Notes: generated by a model not told the origin, from the sequence alone. A DNA stretch of 64,000 nt from Strigops habroptila (GCF_004027225.2 NC_044297.2:223569-287568), one strand, 5' to 3'. Positions 52,188-64,000 are shown, numbered from the stretch's first letter. Translations and numbers: made by a program.

Positions 52188-52480
52188 GGCGGCCCAGCCA
52201 CGGGGAGCACCGACAGCAGAGCTGGGCTCCGTGTGGGGGATGATCGCGGTGCTGGAATGGGCTCTGCCCATCACCGCTGCCGCGGGCTCCGCGCCGGGAC
52301 CGCAGCCCCCGGGCCCCTCCATGATGGCGCCGGGGCCGCTCCCGCCGCCTGTTCCCGCGGGCCGCCTGGCCCCGCCCCCGGAGCGGAAGCCACGCCCCCT
52401 CTGGTGCAGAGACCACGCCCTCTGTGTGGGCGCCGCTGGGGGCTTGGCGCCGCCTAGCGGTTGAAACCAACACATCCTCG
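52188..52480. promoter_or_regulatory. Orphan CpG island
   Basis: About 290 bp, very CpG-dense, with GGGCGG/CCGCCC-type boxes and ATGs on both strands (minus-strand frame MEGPGGCGPGAEPAAA). It matches no start of the five recognised genes. It could be the promoter of the candidate small gene to its right, of a noncoding RNA, or a bidirectional remnant. Confidence 0.5.
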
Positions 52481-52782
52481 GGGGAAGGGGGGTTACTGAT
52501 GGGGGGGCAAATAGCCGGGGGGGGCTGTGTTGGGGCTGTTGGGGGCTGTAGGGGGGTTTTATGGGGCAGGAGGGGAGGCGGGGGGGGCCGTGAGGGGGCT
52601 GTGGGGCTGTGTTGGGGGCTGTAGGAGGGGTTTTGGTGGGGCTGTAGTTCTGTGGTGGTGGTGATGTGCTGTGGCCAGCTTAAACCATGGCAGGGACCGT
52701 AGCAGCTCCCACTGCTCCCGTGCTCCTGCCCAGGGCTCTGCTGCCACCTCCTCACCCATCACTCTCTGCTTCTCCATACAGA

Positions 52783-53490
52783 GGTTCCCTCCCAGATGTC
52801 GACGGCATCGGGGGTGCCCGGCATGAGCTTTGCTGCTCCAGCCATGCCCATGGCCATGGGGAGCCCCTGCACATGCTGTCCAAAGCCCAAAGGTGAAGCT
52901 TGGGGGTGGCAGAGTCTCAATCTCCCCTCTGGCAGGTTAAAGCCATTCCCCTTGTCCTGTCCCTCCAGGCCCTTGTCCAAAGCCCCTCTCCAGGTTCCCT
53001 GGAGCCCCTTTAGGCACTGGAGCTGCTCTGAGGTCTCCCCTTCAGGAGCCTTCTCTTCTCCAGGCTGCCCCAGCCCAGCTCTCTCAGCCTGGCTCCAGAG
53101 CAGAGCTGCTCCAGTCCTCGCAGCAGCTCCGTGGCCTCCTCTGGGCTCGCCCAACAGCTCCACGTCCCTCTTGTGCTGTTGCCCCAGAGCTGGATCAGGA
53201 CTGCAGGGGGGGGTCTCCCCAGACCACAGCAGAGGGGCAGGATCCCCTCCCTCGACTTCATAGGGGACTCCAAAGAGAGTCCTGTAGGGGGTTCAGAGGA
53301 GACTCTGATGGACGCCCCTATGGAGAGACCCCTGAGGGTCCCCCTGCAGCCACCATCTTTCTGTACCCGGACAGGGAGGGGGGACGGGCATTGCTGCCCT
53401 CTCCCACCTCACAGGAGCAGGAGTCACGAGCCACAGGTCACACATTGGAGAACTTGTGGGTGAGAAGCGCATGAGATAAGTGATGAACTG
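52783..53490 (+). CDS. Candidate small unrecognised gene (two possible exons)
   Basis: Not recognised. A strong pyrimidine tract and acceptor (CTGCTTCTCCATACAG) precede an exon at 52783-52891. From an ATG at 52797 it reads MSTASGVPGMSFAAPAMPMA, then a Cys-rich MGSPCTCCPKPK, and ends at donor AAAG/GTGAAG. A second exon can be proposed from acceptor CACCTCACAG at about 53410, continuing in frame as GAGVTSHRSHIGELVGEKRM to a stop near 53475. ATTAAA follows near 53567. A CpG island lies 300 bp upstream, and a minus-strand CR1 sits in the proposed intron. The product would be about 53 residues. No family is known to me, and the splice model is only one of several possible. Confidence 0.25.
52914..53262 (-). 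mobile_element. CR1 LINE fragment, subfamily B
   Basis: AGTCTCAATCTCCCCTCTGG through CTTCAGGAGCCTTCTCTTCT to the CCAGAGCTGGATCAGGACTG region. Both ends are truncated; the 3' octamer end is absent. Confidence 0.88.
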
Positions 53491-53579
53491 GTGAGTTCGC
53501 CAGCCAGGCGAGGCTGTGCCGAGGGGCGGAGCCCTTGTTCACCTCTTCTTCATGTTGGACTCATAAATTAAAGCTTAAT

Positions 53580-54143
53580 TTATAGACTCCATTGTCCTGG
53601 AAACTCGAGAGGTCCAAAGGGTTGGAGCGAAACCTGCCGCTGGTGGGGTGCTGTGCCCCACGGTATCCTCGTGTGTGCCCCCCCCCAGCTGGCTGCAGTG
53701 GGGCTGGGGGCAGCGCGCTGGGTGCCGCAGTGGGGCAGGGATCCCACTGCCACTCTTGGGAGCACAGCGCGGCGGGCACGGTGCTACTGGGGGTCCCAGG
53801 GTATTGAAGTGAGCTGGGGGTCCCATTGCGCCCCACTTTTGGGGGAGTCTGGGGTTCCGCTGGGTACCACGAGGGAGTACAGTTGGCACTTCTGAGTGTC
53901 CCACTGCCATTGAGGGCTCTGGGGTCCCACGGATGCCACTGGGGGCGTCCCCTGGGTGTTGGGAGGGGACACACCGGTGCCGTCGGTGGGCTAAGGGTCC
54001 CCGGTAACCGCAGCGAGGCGGGGGGCTCTCGGGGAGCCCGGAACGTTTGGGCGCGGGGCGGGTTCCGGGCGGGCGGGCACGTGTGGGCGCGGAGCGGAAG
54101 CGCGGGCGGGCGCGGTTGCCGTGGCAGCGGTCCCGGAGCCGCC
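53580..54143 (+). promoter_or_regulatory. NUDCD3: NUDCD3 5' flank and promoter region
   Basis: GC content rises towards 54,000, and a CpG island covers about 54,000-54,600 including the start codon at 54144 (GCCGCCATGG, strong context). No TATA box. Sequence between 53,580 and 53,980 is imperfectly repetitive (GGGGTCCCA-type phrases) and holds no recognised gene. Confidence 0.55.
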
Positions 54144-56035
54144 ATGGAGGCCGCGGCCGCGCTCACCGACATGTACGATCAGGCGCTGCTCGGCATCCTG
54201 CAGCACGTCGGCAACGTGGAGGAGTTCCTGCGCGTCCTCTTCGGCTTCCTCTACCGCAAGACCGACTTCTACCGCCTGCTGCTGCGGCCCGGGGACCGCC
54301 TGGGCTTCCCGCCCGGCGCCGCGCAGGCCATGGCCCTCCAGGTACCGGCCGCGCTGTCCCGGCGCCGCTGCTCCGCCTCAGGCCCGGCCGGGCGGGAGGC
54401 AGAGCCCCCGCTGGGCTGTGTTGTCCCGGTCGCTGGGCCTCGCCTGGCGCGTTTGTCCCGGCCGGGCCGGGCTGTGTTTACCGGGGGAGGTCCGGGAGAG
54501 ACCGGGAATGGGGCCCGGGCTGCGCAGCAGCTCCCGGGTAACCGGCCCTGCCCCGAGGCGGGGAGGAGGCGGCGGGAGGGGGCCCGGGCGGGGGGGTGGG
54601 AGTCACAGAGTCAGCTCGGTTGGAAAAGACCTTCAGGATCATCCGGTCCAACCATTCCCCAGCACTGCCAAGGCCACCACTGCCCCATGGCACTGAGGCC
54701 TCGGCTACACGGGCTGTGAACACTTGCAGGGACGGTGACTCCAGCCCTGCCCTGGGCAGCCTGTTCCAATGCCTGAGCACCCTCTGGGGAAGGAATTGTT
54801 CCTCAGCTCCATCTAACCCTCCCCTGGTGCAGCTTGAGGCCGTTTCCTCTTGTCCCATCCCTTGTTCCTTGGGAGCAGAGACCAGCCCCCTCCTGGCTCC
54901 ATCCTCCTGTCAGGCAGTTGCAGAGAGTGAGAAGGTCCCCCCTGAGCCTTCTCTTCTCCAGACTAAACCCCCCAGGTCCCTCAGCCGTTCCTCATCACAC
55001 TTGTGCTCCAGGCCCTGCACCAGCTCCGGGGCCCTTCTCTGGCCCCGCTCCAGCACCTCAATGTCTCTTTTGTAGTTCTGGGCTTAACTCAGCCTTCAGC
55101 CTGTGCTACCAGGCATGGCAGAAGCAGACTGCAGGGTGGGATGACACAGCTTGGGCAGCATCCTCACCCTAGGGCAGGGCGGGACGGCTTTTCTCTGAGC
55201 AAGTGCGTGGTTTTGACCTGAATCAATCAGTTCTGGCTCAAAGCCCCACATGAGGTCACTCTGCTCCTTCACCTGGGCGAGCTGAGAGCTCCAAGTGAGC
55301 TCTCCTCCAGTTTCTCCTGGTGCAGCTTGGGCTGTTTGCACCTTGGAGGTTTGCTCTGAGCTTTGGCCTTGCAGACAGTCCCTGGGTGAGCACTGGCTCT
55401 CTTGGAGCCCCCTTCCCAGCCGGCAGTTGGAGCTCCTTGCTCTCCCCTTTGCAGGCAGAAGTGGCTTTGGCTGCCAGGAGACGACCCAGGACACGATTTC
55501 AAAAGATCTCCCAGGAGCTTGGGCTTTCTCCCAAGCTCTGTTCAACGTGGCCATGTGGCTTTTGAGCGAGTCACCAGCTGGTTTTGTTGGCGACTGAAGC
55601 AGCTCGGTGTAGGGAGTGGGGGGTGCATGGTGTCCAGAGCGGGAGGGACAGCGCTAAGTGCCCCAAACGCGTGATGCTTCTCCTCTCCTTCTCTCCTTGC
55701 TTCTCCAGCAGAGCTCGGCAGCTCGATGACCCCCTGGGTTTGCTTTTTGTCTTTCAGGCTTTCAAAGTCTTTGAGCGGATGGCCCGGCAGGATGATGAGA
55801 AGAGGCGCCGAGAGCTGGAGGCAAAGCTAAGGAAGGAGGAGGAGGAGGCTGCGGAGAGGGTGAAGCCGCCTGCTGCAGCTCAGGAGGTGGAGGTAGAGAC
55901 AACAGCAGAGCACATCCCAGTGCCGGATGCTGGGGGAGCTGCGGGGACACAGGAGCCGGCTGGAGCCCAGGACACAGCCCCCAGTGTGGTGTCTGCAGAG
56001 CCCCCGGGGGCCGCAGCCCCGGCAGAGCTGCCCAC
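54144..56035 (+). CDS. NUDCD3: NUDCD3 (NudC-like), first two coding exons; gene runs off the right edge
   Basis: NudC-domain co-chaperone that stabilises dynein intermediate chain and works with HSP90. Exon 1, 54144-54341 (66 codons): [53 protein letters not shown]. Exon 2, 55758-56035: [20 protein letters not shown], then [16 protein letters not shown] and an acidic, Pro/Ala-rich linker ending in the donor ACGTAAGG. This matches the NudC N-terminal domain and the coiled-coil start of vertebrate NUDCD3. The CS domain and C-terminus, about half of the roughly 360-aa protein, lie beyond the window. Total so far is 476 bp, leaving phase 2 at the donor. Confidence 0.95.
54604..55083 (-). mobile_element. 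CR1 LINE 3' end, subfamily A
   Basis: In NUDCD3 intron 1. Starts CACAGAGTCAGCTCGGTTGG on the plus strand and carries the same body as the 14.5-kb copy, with few differences. Confidence 0.92.
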
Positions 56036-59000
56036 GTAAGGGTCTCTCTTTGTGCTCCTGTAAGGGGGGAGGCAGAAGCATGGAGGTGGCGTTCGCTGTC
56101 CCACGCACAGCCCTTTGCTGTCCTCTGCGGCACTCAGCTCTGCGGGAGGCTCCCGGGAGGGCTCCTGCGGCTGGAGGCAGCGTGTACTTACCCACGGGAG
56201 GGCAGGGGTTTGCTCTCCTACAGCTGGTGTGGTGTCTTCCCATCCTGTAACCCTTTTCTCATGGCAGTTCGGTGTTGGACTCCCCTTGGGTGCTGTGAGA
56301 CACCCGCAGTCGCTGCGAGGCAGTGCGGGCAGGGCTGGTGTGAGGCAGGCAGTGAGGTGAGCCGCAGCATCAAATACACACAGCAAAAGTGGGTCCAGAG
56401 ACCTCTGGAGGTCCCTTTGCTCAGAGCTGGGCCAACTTTGAAGCTCAGTCAAGTGCTGCAGAGAGTTCTGTCTTTAGCTGTGCTCTTTTGCCAGACTGAG
56501 CTGCTTTCAAGCCTTGTTTTGTACAGAAATGTCCTTGTTCCAAAGTCCTTCCAGGGTGTCTGTGACTCCTCCAGCCTGGCTCTGCTGCACAGGGGAAGGG
56601 GAGCTCCAGCGGGCTGGTGTGGCCTTTCTGAACTGCTGCCTGAACACAGGGTCCTTCCCTGGGTGTCACCTTGACCCCGAGCCGAGGCAGAGCTGCCCAG
56701 CCCTTGCTCAGGGCCTCTGACACCACTGAGTCTCCTGGGACTCCTCCTGTGCCTCCTCAGCCCAAGGCAGTGCTTTGCCTCACCCGGGGGAGCGATGCCA
56801 CGCACGGGCTGTGCCCCACTGCCACCTCCTCTGTCCTGTCGCAGTGCCGCTCGTGGTTGGAGCCCTGTGCACTCACCGCTGCTTTCCTGCTCCTGTGTGG
56901 GGCTCGCTGCAGTCTGTCCCTGCTGTCCCACTGCAGTGTGGTGAGGACAGCTTGGGCCGGTGAGCCCTGTCCTCCGGGCCGGTTTAGACCCAGCAGCAGT
57001 GAGAGCAGGCCGCTTGGGAGAGCCCCAAGTCCTTCCAACGCCATGAGGGGTAGAGAGGATTGAGAGCCCAGACTTCAGGGGCTGTGAGCCCCTGGCGTGT
57101 GGAAGGGATGGTCTGAGCACCAAACCCTTGGGGGCAGTGGCAGGGTAAGTGGCAGAGACGAGAGCCCGAGTGTGGCAGCTGTCGGGTGGAAGGGGAAGGG
57201 AAAGGGTACCAGTGGCTGCTCCTGGGCAAAGGGCCTGCTGAGTAACTTGATGCCATGGGGAGGAGGAGAAGGACTTAACTCCACGGGTCTGACACAAATC
57301 CCGCAGGATAAAAATAAGCCAGAAGCCAAAAATGAACTCACCTGAAAAGCTGCGTCCTGCTGCCAGCGCTGGCCTGGGGAAGGAAGGTTGTCCTGAGGGC
57401 TGTCAGTCTGACACCTCTCCCAGCACAAAATGAACGAGCCAAAAAAAGCCCTGTTGGAGCAGGCAGGTCTCTGTGCTTTCCAGCCTGGCTTTATCCTAAT
57501 GGTGAGGGGGGACTCAAGGCCCTGGGAGCGAGAGGGAGCGGGGCTGCCCTGAGTGCTGCTGCCCCTTTGCAGCCCACGTTTCTTGCCTTCTGCCCTGTGA
57601 AATTTCCACTTGGGCCTTTTGTTGTGGGGCAGCAGCTGCTGTGAGTGGTGTTTAGGTGCTTGAAAACAGATGTCAAGGCTGTAGGAAGGGAACTGGAGGG
57701 ATTAGGAAGGAAGCTGAGGGCCGGTACAGGGGCAGAACGTGTGGGACAGCGAGTGCATTGGAGCTGACAGGGACAGTTTCTGCTGCGGCTGGTGGGGCGA
57801 AGCGCTCACAGTCCCTTGCGCCTGCCCCGGTTGGGGGGGTGACACCGGTGGGTGACCCCGGCCCCACAGCCCCGCCGGTGTTTTCCAGGCCAGAAGAACA
57901 GGGTGTCTGCGGGCTCGAAGTAGGGCAGAGCAGGCACCAGTTTGTAAAAGGGCTGCAGTTGGTTTCTGGGCCTGTGGGGGGCACTGGAGCCCCCCGAGAA
58001 GCAGCAGGGACCAGGCGCGGGTGGCCTGGGCACCCCCCGACAGCTTATTAATAATTTAACCGGCTGCTTAATTCTGCACAGGCCCTTCTGAGCAGAACCC
58101 GGAGCCACCAGCCTGGCTACGAGGGGCGCATGAGTAATGTGCAGCTCCGGCTGCAGGGATGCAGGGAAAAGCTTAAACCAAACTGTTTTCCATGTCCCTC
58201 TCCCCTGCCCCCGCCGCTGGGAAGCAAACCACTGCCACCCAAATCTATATAAAAACTTGCTCATTCTGTCAACCTGACTGCTCCCTAAATGTAGGGCAGG
58301 TACCAGCCCAGATCTGCCAGCTCCCATCAGAGCCTCGCTGTGTGCCCGGGTGCTGGGGCGCTGGTGCTGAGCATCTTGCAGGGCGCACTGAGGTGGTAGC
58401 AGCTTTTTCGGGGTCGATGCAGAAGGGAAGAGCAGAATCAAGCCAGCTTTATGGGTGCAGAGGGCTGCCCGCGGGTGAGGAGGGTCTCCCCATGTCCCTC
58501 GCTGCCTGCGGAAGGCAGGGGATGCAGTGCCCGTTGCCGTGCCAAGGACTGAGGTGTCTTTGGGGTGACCTGGGCGCCAGGAGCTGTGCCGAGGGGCACC
58601 AGAGGTCTCCTTTGTGCCACCTCAGCCCAGCTTGCATGTGCCCTGGGTGTCCTGGCATCCCTCCCTGGCCATCGAGGCTCTCCTGCTCTCCCCTCACCGG
58701 GGGGGCAGAGGGGATCATACCCCCCCCACGGGGCCGTGCACCCCAGGGGTGCAGAGCTGGGGCTGGGGCTGCAGCCACACAGCTTGCACAGGCCCCGGCT
58801 CCGGCTCTTCCCCCATCTGCTCCCAGAAGCCATCCTTGCCTGAGCTCAGCTCCTAATTTTGAACACCTCCGCCACCCAGCACCCTCCCCTTCCCCCAGCT
58901 TGGAGTTCATCCTGCATATATTTGCCACACAGCATTTAAAATAGAGCCCGGCAGCCCACGTGTGGCACTGTGCAGCCCGGCCTGGGCGCTCAGCTTGTGC

Positions 59001-59600
59001 TTTCTGACTCTGGTTCATGGCTCCTCTCTGCTCCTTTCTTTCTCCAAGTAGAATGGGGGGCAAAGCCCTCTTCCCCCTGCCCTGCAAGCCCCACTCTGGC
59101 AGGAGGTGGTGGCAGGAGGTTCGTAGTGGCAGCTCTGGAAGCCTGTGCATGATGGTGAATGGTTACCCTCATGTGTTTCTCCATCCAGCCTTTGTGTCTC
59201 TTCCCAGGTGCTCCAGCCGGAGCTGCTCTGGGCTGTATCTTAGAGACCACCTTGGACTCAGGTGGACCCAGGTGGGGTCTCGCAGAGAAGGACCTCTGGG
59301 GTGGGCAGATGTTGAAGGGTTCCCCCAAAAGATGATGTTTCCGTCCCAGGTGGGAGCAGGGAGTTGGGGCAGCCTCTGCTGCCCCTGGGGCTGGTGTGGA
59401 GCCTTGAAACTGGACCGGCAGGACACGAGCGCTGAGCCAGAGCAGAATGAAACCTCGGGCTCTCTGTGGCCTGACTGTTCACCTCCTGCAGTGTGGAGAG
59501 AGAAGAAGAGGGTGTAGGAGGATACTGCAGTGAGCAGGGGGAGTTCATGCCTCCACCACTGCCATAGTTGGGCCTGGAAGGAAATGCTGCAGGTCTCTGT

Positions 59601-59984
59601 TGGGCTTGTTCAGCCTGGAGAAGAGAAGGCTCCTTAAGAGGAGACCTTAGAGCAGCTCCAGTGCCTAATGGGGCTCCAGGAAACCTGGAGAGGGGCTTTG
59701 GGCAAGGGCCTGTAGGGACAGGCCAAGGGGAATGGCTTTAACCTGCCAGAGGGGAGATTGAGATGAGCTCTGAGGCAGAAGCTCTTCCCTGTGAGGGTGC
59801 TGAGGCGCTGGCACAGGGTGCCCAGAGAAGCTGTGGCTGCCCCATCCCTGGCAGTGTTCAAGGCCAGGTTGGACACAGGGGCTTGGAGCAACCTGCTCTA
59901 GTGGAAGGTGTCCCTGCCCGTGGCAGGGGGTTGGAGCTGGAGGAGCTTTGAGGTCTCTTCAACCCAAACCCTTCTGTGATTCTT
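59601..59984 (+). mobile_element. CR1 LINE 3' end, subfamily B
   Basis: CTTGTTCAGCCTGGAGAAGA through GGGGAATGGCTTTAACCTGC and AGCAACCTGCTCTAGTGGAA to AACCCAAACCCTTCTGTGAT. Good 3' end, 5'-truncated. Confidence 0.92.
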
Positions 59985-61613
59985 GCCATGCATGACCTGG
60001 GGAGGAGGCTCCCCTTGCCCTGTGTGTGCAGCGTGGCTGTGCTGAGGGAGGGGACGAAGATGCAGCAGCGTTGCCTGTGCCCCAGCCTGGCCCTGGCCAC
60101 GGTGCCCCGTGTCCAGCCGAGCTGTGCTGTGGGGCTGGCCGCTGCTCTGCCGTCCCTCTGACGGGTGGCTCGGCAGTGGCCTACAAAACTCGCTTCGGTG
60201 CTTCCCATCCCACTGTCCCTGGCGAGAGGCAGAGCAAAATTGAACCGAAACGTGTTAATGTGGGGAGCTGACTGCTCTGGGGCTCCAGTTCTCTGCTCTC
60301 CTGAGAGCAGCCTCTTCCATTGCAAGCGCTGGGGCTAACCCTTCGTGGGGCACGCCGGGAAGCATCCCCAAGATGACACAGCAGCGCTCTGGGAAATTTC
60401 CATGAAGCTCCTGTTTGAATCTAATTCGACTTGGCACCGGCTTGGCTTTGCTGGAAGTCCAGATGGATGTTTGTCGTCGTGAGGTGCTTGCAGGACGCAT
60501 TTTCTGGCATGGCTTTGTTCTCTGTGGGGTGCTGCAGAGGGGTGTTTCACTGCTGATCACCCTCAACAAGGAGCAGGGCTGTGGAGACAAGGTACCACTG
60601 CACGCTGCTGGCTTTGAGGCTAGTTTGGGTTGACTCAGAGGCACCATTATCCCAGGCTTTCTCCTCTCAAGCATTTTCCAGAACAGGCGGGGGACCTGCG
60701 GATGCTCCTGCTCAGCTGGCTCTACCTGGGCCCAGCCAGACCAGAAGCCAGTTAAACTGGTTTCCTTCCCCCAGCATCCCTGTGGGTTTCCTTGTGAGCT
60801 CACCTGAGTCCGTGCTGTTCTTCCAGCCTGACCCAGAAAGACAGAGCTGATCCATACTTGAGGGGGTGCGTGTCCTGGTTCTCATTCCTCTGGAGTGCAG
60901 GAGCTGCGCAGAGGTGCCGCAGGGAATTCCCCCGTCACAGGCAGGAGCCAGCCAGAGCTCGGGAGAACGGCCTGACCCGGTACCGCCGGGCTCCGTCTGG
61001 CCCCGTGTCCTGTCTGCAGCGGCAGCAGATGTTTAGGGAAGAGGAGGAGAACAGGCCGAGCGTGCGGGGATGTTTCCTGCCTGGTTTCCCCCGCCGCCGG
61101 CAGAGCGCGGCGCAGCGGCTTCTGTCTCCGTGCAGGCGGAGGGGCAGGGAGCGGTTCCCGTTTCCCTTCTCCGCCCCATGTGGGGTTTTCCTGCCGTGCC
61201 CGTTTCTCCCTTTCAGCCTGTTTTTAGGCTGACGAGTGAGAAGCACGAGGATGCTTCTCACTTACGCATTCTCGCGCTCCTCCTGGTCCTACATGATCCT
61301 CCGGTGTTCCTTGCTGATGCTGGGGTGGCAAGAGCCTGTGTGTTCTCCACTTCCTACCCTGTTTCTTTGCTCATGAGCTGTCCTCATGGGGCCATGAAAC
61401 CCTCTTCCAGACACGTGGTCCTCCCCCAGGCAAGTGGAATCACTCAAACCCTTTTCCTCCCCTCCCTGCACTCCCTGATGCTGAAGACCAGCTCTCCAAG
61501 CGGGAGCTGCCTCCCATCACTGTTTGGTTTCTAGGAGGGATGTGTCCAAATTATACTGGGGGAAGTGGGGAAACTTTAAATTAAGTCCTCTCTGCCAAGC
61601 AGAGTCTTTCATC

Positions 61614-62185
61614 TAGTGTTGCAGCAGGGCCAGGGCAGTGACTGTCCCCCTGCACTGGGCACTGGTGAGGCTGCACCTCAAATCCTGTGTCAGTTCTGGG
61701 CCCCTCACTGCAAGAGAGACATTGAGGTGCTGGAGCGGGGCCAGAGAAGGGCCCCGGAGCTGGTGCAGGGCCTGGAGCACAAGTGTGATGAGGAACGGCT
61801 GAGGGACCTGGGGGGGTTTAGTCTGGAGAAGAGAAGGCTCAGGGGGGACCTTATCGCTCTCTGCAACTGCCTGACAGGAGGATGGAGCCAGGAGGGGGCT
61901 GGTCTCTGCTCCCAAGGAACAAGGGATGGGACAAGAGGAAACGGCCTCAAGCTGCACCAGGGCAGGTTTAGATGGAGCTGAGGAACAATTCCTTCCCCAG
62001 AGGGTGCTCAGGCATTGGAACAGGCTGCCCAGGGCAGGGCTGGAGTCACCGTCCCTGCAAGTGCTCACACCCCGTGTAGCCGAGGCCTCAGTGCCATGGG
62101 TTAGTGGTGGCCTTGGCAGTGCTGGGAGCGGTGGGACTTGATGAGCTTAAAGCTCTTTTCCAATCGAGTTGACTCTGTGATTCGT
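61614..62185 (+). mobile_element. CR1 LINE 3' end, subfamily A
   Basis: From the AGGGCCAGGGCAGTGACTGT region to TTTTCCAATCGAGTTGACTC and TGTGATTCGTG. Nearly the same sequence and extent as the 26.2-kb copy. Confidence 0.92.
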
Positions 62186-64000
62186 GCAAGGAGAGAGGCC
62201 ATGGCCTCTTGCTGGGAGAACTGCTTTAACACATAAACCTTCTCCCACAGTGGTGGAAACTCGGCTGCTCGGCAGCGTCTTTTCAAAGGGCTGAAATGCT
62301 TGAGCTGAGGATGGGCCCCCCCCGGCCCTGTGTCTGGTGCAGCCCTGGGCTGGAACAAGCCTTTTGCAGCTGAGGAGGAATCAGCTGGGGTCCAGTTTTC
62401 CCAGTGCTTTCGTGGGCAGTTGGGCTCCTGGGGCTGGGTTGCTGAGCTCAGCAGTAGGGCGCCGGTTCCCCTGTCGCACACTGAGTTGCTCAGGGCTTTG
62501 GTTGCCCTACCAAGGTACTGAGCTCCCAAATTAGGTCCTGGGACCAAAAATAACTAAATTAAAACCTATAAATTTTTCTCTTAACAAGGAGAAAATCCCA
62601 GGGCTGGAGGTTTGGGACAGCGTGTGCCTCATTCTGATTTAAAGCTGCATTTTCTGTTTGCTTGGTTTAACACTGCGTTGTTCGTCGAAAGAAGTGGCCT
62701 AATGTGGAGAACTACCACGGTCTGGCATGGCCCCGTTGGCTGCCTTGTGTCTGAGGTGGGGGAGTCCGAGAGGCCACTTTGTCCTGTGCTCCCACAACTC
62801 AATCCCACTGGATTTCTTTGGCCTTACCCCCTTTTTTCCAGGGGAGCTATAACTGGACTTGGTTGTGTTGTATGTGGTTAGTTATTAGAGCCGCTTTGGC
62901 TGTGTGGAGGTGTCTCGGAGGAGACCTCTGAAACCCAAGGTTCTATCAGCTCTGTACAAACAATAAAGGTCCCAGGGGACTCCTGAACAGTGGCGTGTCC
63001 CACTGTCCTTGACCTACATATCCCGGCAGCAGTGAATCCAGCCCTCCGGTGACGACGCTCCGGAGCTCCTGGAGCTGGTGGTGGCATTTAAACTCGCCTA
63101 ATGTCAGAAAGTTGGCTCTGTTGAACGGCTCCATAAATAACTCGGAAACCAAAAGGGAAGGCTCAAAGCTTTCCTGAAGTGTGTGAGCTTGGGAAAGAGG
63201 AAGGCTCTTACCTGGCCGGGAGAGGGGCAGAGCCGCAGCCCATGTGCTGGGGCTGGTGGGACTCTGGCTGCTGCGGGTTAGGTGGATTCACACTTGAGCT
63301 GCTGGGGTCAGTAGTAAAGGCATTGTCTTGTGGGGCACCTCGTACAGGGCAACATCATCCCCCCAACATCATCCGGGCTCAGTGGTGCAATGGGATACAC
63401 GGGGAAAGTGTCTCCATGCGCCCTCTTTTTGGTCGTTGGTCCCATCTTGGGGATGAGTCGAAGCTCTGAGGCTTCCTGAAGGTGAGACCTTCCTGTAGAG
63501 CTGAGGGTGGTCACTGCGGGCTGGAGCCTGGCCGGGACGTGCCTGAGGTTTGAGGGTCAAAGGGAGGTGCTGGCTTCCATTTCTCAGTCTGGTTTTGAGA
63601 GCAGACTAGCAATGCTGCGCGTTGCAGGCCCGGAGGTGTGTGCTCAGGGTGGTGGCTCATTGGGGAACTGCTGCTGAGCTTCCGTCCGCTTTGGGGGTGA
63701 AGGAGACCTTCCACAGCTGGATTTGGGGTGTTTTCCCTCAGCAACCCATACGTACCTCAGCTGGAAGAAACCCTGAGGGTGAGGAGAGCCCCGGGACACC
63801 CCTGTGAGCTCACTGACAGCAGAGAGCTGCCGGGTGGATCCGAGTGGATCCCGAGGCTTTGTTGACTCTGTGGGTGTGAATTGAGCTGTAAGAGGGAAGG
63901 GTTTGGCATTCAGCAGCTCACTGCTGAGCCCGAGACCTAATTAACCGGAGTGTTGTGTACAAAGGGAGCTGTTCTGAAGTGCTGGGTGCCTGCAGGACCT

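Larger units (their letters stand above)
56036..64000 (+). other. NUDCD3: NUDCD3 intron 2 (incomplete)
   Basis: Eight kilobases to the window edge. Apart from two CR1 copies (59.6 and 61.6 kb) I recognise no exon; in particular, the expected exon 3 with the NYTWSQ segment of the CS domain is absent. Confidence 0.75.

Noticed and set aside
52188-52322. Minus-strand frame MEGPGGCGPGAEPAAA in the orphan CpG island
   Set aside because: It runs straight into CR1 sequence without a convincing donor. It may be a promoter by-product and was kept only as a remark.
53826-54143. In-frame extension upstream of the NUDCD3 start
   Set aside because: The conserved protein begins at [16 protein letters not shown], and the ATG at 54144 has an ideal context. 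Upstream residues do not resemble the family.

Overview
The window is nuclear DNA of a bird. The evidence is a cytokine gene that encodes an avian-type interleukin-1 beta, about twenty CR1 LINE fragments with the usual bird 3' ends, compact GC-rich genes with very short introns, and a CpG island at almost every gene start. I cannot name the species. The IL1B product differs at many positions from the chicken protein as I remember it, so the bird is probably not chicken. The gene set fits the chromosome-22-type avian microchromosome that carries OGDH and IL1B, but that placement is inference.

Layout, left to right. OGDH (minus strand) fills 171-21.9 kb: its 5' half only, with coding exons for about residues 1-210 including a pair of mutually exclusive exons, plus a probable noncoding first exon in a CpG island. 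A GC-rich minisatellite follows at 22.06-22.47 kb. IL1B (plus) lies at 23.77-25.36 kb with an AU-rich 3' UTR. Two pentanucleotide arrays follow, separated by an LTR-like fossil and a CR1 copy. CKAP2L (plus, 9 exons) lies at 27.43-34.15 kb behind a cell-cycle-type promoter. NT5DC4 (minus, 18 exons in 3.5 kb) lies at 35.82-39.32 kb and converges on CKAP2L. SLC20A1 (minus) lies at 40.25-48.3 kb. From 48.7 to 54.1 kb there are old CR1 fragments, an orphan CpG island and a possible small unrecognised gene. NUDCD3 (plus) starts at 54.14 kb; only its first two coding exons are present, and 56.04-64 kb is its second intron.

All exon boundaries were read by eye from splice signals and frame. Summed exon lengths give open frames of 669 aa (CKAP2L), 525 aa (NT5DC4), 664 aa (SLC20A1) and 265 or 267 aa (IL1B) without a break, so these genes look intact. 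The genes do not form a functional pathway. They cover mitochondrial metabolism (OGDH), inflammation (IL1B), the mitotic spindle (CKAP2L), nucleotide hydrolysis (NT5DC4), phosphate uptake (SLC20A1) and dynein or chaperone function (NUDCD3). The main interest is the gene order: the block IL1B-CKAP2L-NT5DC4-SLC20A1, which lies on human chromosome 2, sits here between the divergent heads of OGDH and NUDCD3, which both lie on human chromosome 7.

No tRNA, rRNA, CRISPR array or intact transposon was seen.
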